Positions 59,543-64,000 of a stretch of DNA of 64,000 bases are shown in pieces (position 1 is the stretch's first letter; each line of letters opens with the position of its first letter). Source of the DNA: Paenibacillus pinistramenti (GTDB taxonomy: Bacteria; Bacillota; Bacilli; Paenibacillales; Paenibacillaceae). A program made the position numbers and the translations under genes. The DNA is taken from positions 586,851-650,850 of the forward strand of contig NZ_VAWG01000001.1 in the NCBI RefSeq assembly GCF_005869875.1, read 5' to 3'. Below the pieces are notes generated by a model. That model was not told where the DNA came from. It saw only the letters and a program-made list of their open reading frames with translations, and searched no databases.

Positions 59543-62500
59543 ATGAACAACCGGACAAGAAGCAAGAAGAGCTGCGCCCTGTTTATTGTAATAAGCCTGA
59601 TGCTCACTCTATTGCCAGGAAAGGTAGGGGCAGCGGATCATTCCAATCTTCTGGGGAACAGCGGGTTTGAACAGGTCGCAGGCGGCGTGCCTGACACCTG
59701 GAGCCAGGACATGTGGCTTACGGATGAGGGGGCCAGCAAGCTGTGGATGGATAGCCGGGAGGCGCATACGGGCACAACATCAGCCGCTGTGGAAAATATT
59801 CAGCCCAATCACGCAAGGTGGATTCAGAAGCTCACCGTTCTTCCGAACACCTACTACAAGATTTCGGGCTGGATCAAGACGGAGAACATTCCGCAGGCTT
59901 CCGGCGGAAGCGGCGCGAATCTGTTTGTCTCCGGCGTAAGCGCCAGCTATCCTGAGGTTTACAACACCAATGGAAGCTGGCAGCAGGTCGAATTTACCGG
60001 CGTCACGGGTGCCGAACAAACGGAGCTCACGATTGGGGCCGGACTCGGGCAGTACGGGGCGTTAACGACAGGCACGGCCTATTTTGACGACATTTCTGTC
60101 GTTCAAACCGTTAAACCGTCCTCCCTGGAGAACGTCATCAGCATGGATACGGCCAAAACAGAGAAGACGAGGGAACTGCCGGTATCCGTCACCTCGACGG
60201 TATTGATGCTTGCCGTTTTCAGTCTGTTTTTCGCTTACATGTACCGCATTTATATGCGCAAGGACGACAGCGCCAATCCTGATTTAGGCCGCTTTGGCCG
60301 CCGCATAGGCTATACAAGCGTGCTGTTTATTCTGCTCGCGGCCGGGCTTGTTGTGCGCCTGTGGTCGGGTCTGCATTACCAAGGGTATACCGGCGACCTG
60401 ACGACCTTTACGTATTGGGCTGAACGTTTAAAGGAGAAGGGCTTCAGTCATTTTTATGAAAAAGGTATTTTCGCCGATTACCCGCCAGGCTACCTTTACG
60501 TTCTATACATACTTGGCGCTGTTAAATCCGCGCTGGGCCTTGCCGATGCCTCTGCCGGGACAAGGCTTCTTCTTAAGCTGCCGTCCATTCTGGCCGATCT
60601 AGCGGCAGGATATTTCCTGTACCGGCTCGGCAGAAGGAATATTGGAGAGCGCCTCGCTTTAGCGCTGGCTTTCCTCTATGTGTTCAATCCGGCCGTCTGG
60701 ATCGACTCGTCGAACTGGGGGCAGATTGACGGATTCTTCGCGCTCTTCCTGGTTCTGTTTCTGAACGCACTGGCAGCGAACAAGCCGACCCATTCGGCGG
60801 TCTGGTTTGCGATTGCCGCGCTGATCAAGCCGCAGGCGTTTATTTTCGCTCCGGTAGTGCTGCTGTATTTTATTTTCCGGAGAAGCGGGTGGAAGAGCCT
60901 GCTGCTCAGCTTCCTTTACGGCACAGCAGTCTTTCTGCTGCTCGCCTCGCCTTTTTTCTGGAGCAGCGGGGGAGTTCGAGGACTTTATGAATTGTATAGG
61001 TCGACCTTGTCCTCCTATCCTTATGCGGTGTTAAACGCGTTTAACTTATTTTCACTGGTTGGAGGGAACTGGAAGCCGCTGAACGAAACGTGGGGGTTCC
61101 TCACCTTCAGAACCTGGGGCAATCTGTTCCTGGTGCTGTCTGTCGCAGTAACCGTCTTGTTTGCCTGGGGCAAAGGCAGCTTCGCTGCACCTGTTGAACG
61201 ACAGGCGGGGAACCGGAGCAGGGGGAGGTCTGCCGGTGTTTTCCTGCTGGCGCTGATCCTGATCACCTGCGTCTATCTGCTGGGCCCCAAAATGCACGAG
61301 CGCTACCTGTTCCCGGCTCTGCTCATCGCTTTATTTGCCTTTATCGAGCTGAGGGACCGCAGGCTGCTGCTGATCTTTTTCGGCTTCAGTATTACGCAGT
61401 ATGTGAACATTGACTATGTGCTGAAGAATTACCACGCCTCCAACTCGGCAACTCCTATTGACGGCATAGCGATCGTGTCGGCCATCGTGAATCTCGCCTT
61501 CCTCGCTTACCTGCTGGCAGTCGGATGGGACATCCTGTTCCGGGGCAGAATCAGGGAGCTGGCGGTGATTTCAGCCGGGGAACGCAGGGCGGCGGAAGAG
61601 CTTACTTTATCGGAGTTAACTCAGTCCGCCCCATCCGCCCGCGCACCGAGAATGCAGCGCAAGGACTGGATGTGGACCGGAGCGATAACCCTGCTGTACG
61701 CGGTAATTGCTTTGTATCATCTGGGGGATATGAAATCTCCAGTCACTTACTGGGAAACCTCGGCTGCGGGGGAAAGCTTCTACGTGGATCTTGGCTCAAC
61801 CAAGTCGCTCGGAAGAATCAATCTGTTTGCCGGACCGGGCAGAGGCGTCGTGAAAATCGAATTCAGCAATACGCCGGACAACTGGGATCACGCGACAGAA
61901 CTGGATCTCTATGGCAAGGTATTTAAATGGAACACAGCCCAATCCTTTATTGATGCCCGGTATGTTAAATTTACGGCGGAGTCTCCAGAGACTATTGTGC
62001 ATGAGATTGCGATTTATACGCGGAATTCGAAAGAGCCTCTCCCGGTTACCGCCATTCAGAGCGAGGGACTTCCAGCGGGGGATAAAGGTTCGCCTGACCT
62101 GCTGTTTGATGAGCCTGACCGGGATGTTTACACGCCGAGCTACATGAACAGCACCTATTTTGATGAAATTTACCATCCGAGAACGGCCTATGAATACCTG
62201 CAGGGAATGCCTGCCTATGAAAATACACACCCGCCGCTCGGAAAAATCCTGATTGCCTTAGGCATCAAGCTCTTCGGCCTCAGCCCGTTCGGCTGGCGGA
62301 TTGTAGGCACCGTGTTCGGCATCGGGATGCTGCCGCTCATGTACCGCATGGCGCTCACGATGTTCGGCAGAAGCCGGTACGCGGTTACGGCGACCCTGCT
62401 GTTCGCTCTTGATTTTATGCACTTTACGCAGACGAGAATGGCTACGATTGACTCGTATGCGGTCTTTTTCCTGATGGTGATGTACTACTTTATGCACCGG

Positions 62501-63436
62501 TACATGTCGCAGAACTTCTATACCATGCCGGTAAGCAAAACGCTGATCCCGCTCGGGCTGGCAGGCCTGTTCTTCGGCATCGGGGCGGCGTCCAAATGGA
62601 ACGTTGCCTACGGGGGAGCCGGTTTGGCTGTAATGCTGGGCATGTATCTGTATGCACGTTACCGGGAAATGCGTGCGGCGCGGCGCTGGCTGAACGGACA
62701 GTCAGAGGAGGGGGCTTCCGGAACTTCGGGAGCGGATTCTAACGCAGTTTTATACCGCGCAGCCGCTTCCGGTTTTATCCGCAGCACGCTCATTACGCTG
62801 AGCAGCTGTGTCCTCTTTTTCCTGATTATACCGGCGATTATTTACAGCCTTTCGTTTATCCCGGTATTGAAAGAAACGGCAGGCGGCTACACGCTCAAAA
62901 ATCTCATCGACGCACAGATCCACATGTATGACTACCACAGTCAGCTGACCGCCACACACCCGTATTCTTCCCAGTGGTGGCAGTGGCCGTTTATGAAACG
63001 TCCGCTATGGCTGTACAACGGTCCGGACATGGCTTCGGGGATGAAAGCCACAATGGTGACGATGGGGAATCCGCTGATCTGGTGGACCGGAATTTTTGCG
63101 ATTCTGCTGTCCATCTGGGTTTCGCTTAAGCGCAGGGATAAATACATGTATACGGTTTGGATCGCGTATTTGTCCGTCTACATTCCATGGGTGCTCGTCC
63201 CGCGGTATACGTTCATCTATCACTACTTTACAATGGTTCCGTTTATGATTATCAGCATTGTCTATATAATGAAGCTTGCAGAAGATAGATATGCCTGGTT
63301 CAAAAAGGTCCGCATCAGCTATATCCTTCTCGCGGCGTTCCTGTTCGTCCTTTTCTATCCCGCGTTGACCGGCCTTACAGTCAGCAAAGGATATATTGAT
63401 TACCTGCTGCGGTGGTTCCCGACTTGGGATTTCTAG
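59543..63436 (+). CDS. Two-module membrane glycosyltransferase (GT-C plus PMT/GT39) with carbohydrate-binding segments
   Basis: A 1297-residue protein; the ATG at 59543 is preferred because the earlier GTG (59522) is part of a GTGAGGTG ribosome-like site. A signal segment (FIVISLMLTLLPGKVGA) is followed by a ~160-residue carbohydrate-binding-like domain (LLGNSGFEQVAGGVPDTWSQ). A first GT-C module follows at residues ~210-690 (YTGDLTTFTYWAERLKEKGF, then IFADYPPGYLYVLYILG). A discoidin-like segment comes next (~750-850, FYVDLGSTKSLGRINLFAGP). The second module is a protein-mannosyltransferase-type GT39 (TYFDEIYHPRTAYEYLQGMP, then NTHPPLGKILIALG). Each module has about ten membrane segments. It probably transfers sugars from polyprenyl phosphate to an extracellular acceptor. 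It is monocistronic. Confidence 0.88.
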   Translation: MNNRTRSKKSCALFIVISLMLTLLPGKVGAADHSNLLGNSGFEQVAGGVPDTWSQDMWLTDEGASKLWMDSREAHTGTTSAAVENIQPNHARWIQKLTVLPNTYYKISGWIKTENIPQASGGSGANLFVSGVSASYPEVYNTNGSWQQVEFTGVTGAEQTELTIGAGLGQYGALTTGTAYFDDISVVQTVKPSSLENVISMDTAKTEKTRELPVSVTSTVLMLAVFSLFFAYMYRIYMRKDDSANPDLGRFGRRIGYTSVLFILLAAGLVVRLWSGLHYQGYTGDLTTFTYWAERLKEKGFSHFYEKGIFADYPPGYLYVLYILGAVKSALGLADASAGTRLLLKLPSILADLAAGYFLYRLGRRNIGERLALALAFLYVFNPAVWIDSSNWGQIDGFFALFLVLFLNALAANKPTHSAVWFAIAALIKPQAFIFAPVVLLYFIFRRSGWKSLLLSFLYGTAVFLLLASPFFWSSGGVRGLYELYRSTLSSYPYAVLNAFNLFSLVGGNWKPLNETWGFLTFRTWGNLFLVLSVAVTVLFAWGKGSFAAPVERQAGNRSRGRSAGVFLLALILITCVYLLGPKMHERYLFPALLIALFAFIELRDRRLLLIFFGFSITQYVNIDYVLKNYHASNSATPIDGIAIVSAIVNLAFLAYLLAVGWDILFRGRIRELAVISAGERRAAEELTLSELTQSAPSARAPRMQRKDWMWTGAITLLYAVIALYHLGDMKSPVTYWETSAAGESFYVDLGSTKSLGRINLFAGPGRGVVKIEFSNTPDNWDHATELDLYGKVFKWNTAQSFIDARYVKFTAESPETIVHEIAIYTRNSKEPLPVTAIQSEGLPAGDKGSPDLLFDEPDRDVYTPSYMNSTYFDEIYHPRTAYEYLQGMPAYENTHPPLGKILIALGIKLFGLSPFGWRIVGTVFGIGMLPLMYRMALTMFGRSRYAVTATLLFALDFMHFTQTRMATIDSYAVFFLMVMYYFMHRYMSQNFYTMPVSKTLIPLGLAGLFFGIGAASKWNVAYGGAGLAVMLGMYLYARYREMRAARRWLNGQSEEGASGTSGADSNAVLYRAAASGFIRSTLITLSSCVLFFLIIPAIIYSLSFIPVLKETAGGYTLKNLIDAQIHMYDYHSQLTATHPYSSQWWQWPFMKRPLWLYNGPDMASGMKATMVTMGNPLIWWTGIFAILLSIWVSLKRRDKYMYTVWIAYLSVYIPWVLVPRYTFIYHYFTMVPFMIISIVYIMKLAEDRYAWFKKVRISYILLAAFLFVLFYPALTGLTVSKGYIDYLLRWFPTWDF

Positions 63437-63462
63437 AGCATTGTTCTGTAAAAAGCGTAATA

Positions 63463-63488
63463 AAAGACCGGCTCCCGAGCCGGTCTTT
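63463..63488 (+). terminator. Rho-independent terminator after the large glycosyltransferase
   Basis: AAAGACCGGC pairs with GCCGGTCTTT across a six-base loop, followed by TATTATTTTTT. Confidence 0.9.
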
Positions 63489-63508
63489 TATTATTTTTTA
63501 AAATAAGC

Positions 63509-63538
63509 TTGCAATAGTTTGTCGATCTATGTTATATT
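63509..63538 (+). promoter_or_regulatory. rrn promoter P1
   Basis: TTGCAA (63509-63514) and TATATT (63533-63538) are separated by 18 bp, about 244 bp upstream of the 16S rRNA. The 345-bp stretch 63437-63781 holds only a terminator, two promoters, the rRNA leader and boxA. Confidence 0.6.
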
Positions 63539-63625
63539 CTTATTCCGGCCAATTAATTAAGATTGTTAGCCGGCCAGCCAAACAGCCGAGTATGAATTGA
63601 AGAAAAAACTTCTTAGAAAAAAAGC

Positions 63626-63654
63626 TTGCAAAGCTGGTTCGAAAGTGATAAGAT
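63626..63654 (+). promoter_or_regulatory. rrn promoter P2
   Basis: TTGCAA (63626-63631) and TAAGAT (63649-63654) have a 17-bp spacing. It repeats the TTGCAA of P1 and lies about 128 bp before the mature 16S rRNA, matching the tandem rrn promoters of Bacilli. Confidence 0.65.
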
Positions 63655-63699
63655 ATAAGAGTTGCTGACGAAAATGAATATGCAACGAAATGAAACGCT

Positions 63700-63714
63700 T
63701 GATCTTTGAAAACT
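63700..63714 (+). promoter_or_regulatory. rRNA antitermination boxA
   Basis: TGATCTTTGAAAACT matches the Bacillus-type rRNA boxA (TGYTCTTTGAAAACT) bound by NusB/NusE to prevent Rho termination. It lies 67 bp upstream of the 16S start. Confidence 0.75.
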
Positions 63715-63781
63715 GAACAACGAGTGAGAAATAAACAACGAGTAACAACTCGTCAGATTCAAAATGAGTCACAAACTTTAC

Positions 63782-64000
63782 TTTTATGGAGAGTTTGATC
63801 CTGGCTCAGGACGAACGCTGGCGGCGTGCCTAATACATGCAAGTCGAGCGGAGTTATGAGGGAGCTTGCTCCTGATTAACTTAGCGGCGGACGGGTGAGT
63901 AACACGTAGGCAACCTGCCTGCAAGACTGGGATAACTACCGGAAACGGTAGCTAATACCGGATACGCAAGGGAGTCGCATGATTCCTTTGGGAAAGACGG
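63782..64000 (+). rRNA. rrs: 16S ribosomal RNA (5' part, cut by window edge)
   Basis: The sequence from 63782 contains the universal 5' segment GAGTTTGATCCTGGCTCAGG, then GACGAACGCTGGCGGCGTGC and GGACGGGTGAGTAACACGTA. The hypervariable stretch (GCGGAGTTATGAGGGAGCTT and the following GGATACGCAAGGGAGTCGCA) is Paenibacillus-like. The remaining ~1.3 kb lies beyond the right edge, presumably followed by 23S and 5S. Confidence 0.97.

Noticed and set aside
1..63700. Insertion sequences, prophage genes or tRNA genes
   Set aside because: No transposase, integrase or phage-type protein, and no tRNA-like sequence, was recognised on either strand by reading; a dedicated search could still find a tRNA.

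Overview
The window is a stretch of a Gram-positive, moderately GC-rich genome that is most likely a Paenibacillus. The grounds are the start of a Paenibacillus-like 16S rRNA at the right edge, strong AGGAGG ribosome sites with frequent TTG/GTG starts, sigma-A-type promoters, YesM/YesN two-component genes beside lipoprotein-dependent sugar importers, and surface proteins with copper-amine-oxidase-like stalk domains. No insertion sequence, phage gene or tRNA was recognised.

Positions 1-37062 are almost entirely minus-strand carbohydrate-utilisation genes in four blocks. (a) 1-9961: an AraC regulator (cut by the left edge), two sugar isomerase/epimerase-type TIM-barrel proteins, three Gfo/Idh/MocA dehydrogenases, a TetR regulator, a ROK sugar kinase and a GPH-family sugar:cation symporter. 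A shared motif, roughly TTTACTANTAGTTAANNATT, lies upstream of five of these transcription units including the TetR gene, which suggests one local regulon. (b) 10135-12693: an N-terminally truncated repeat protein ending in a lamin-tail-like domain. (c) 12849-21569: an apparent operon, in transcription order LacI regulator, BadF-type sugar kinase, GH4 glycosidase, two ABC permeases, solute-binding lipoprotein and a secreted GH-like protein. (d) 21892-37062: a second importer (lipoprotein plus two permeases) with a GH31 glycosidase, a YesM/YesN pair, a GH35 beta-galactosidase-like enzyme and a large DUF5107/TPR protein; a divergent AraC gene follows.

Positions 38372-63436 are mixed in function. 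They hold a metallophosphoesterase lipoprotein and a 12-repeat type I-C-like CRISPR array with no cas genes in the window. Next come an inositol-monophosphatase-family protein, a small protein with pentapeptide repeats, a secreted SGNH esterase, a divergent SDR/MerR pair, hemL, an LCP ligase, a Bcp peroxiredoxin, a DedA protein and a polysaccharide deacetylase. They are followed by a MoxR-DUF58-transglutaminase operon, guaA, a guanine-type riboswitch with an NCS2 purine permease, and a 1297-residue two-module glycosyltransferase. Tandem rrn promoters, boxA and the 5' end of 16S rRNA close the window.

A pattern that no annotated feature explains is the set of short, mostly three-copy tandem repeats of unrelated sequence (7, 10, 13, 14, 15, 17 and 21 bp units). 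Several of them sit directly after stop codons.
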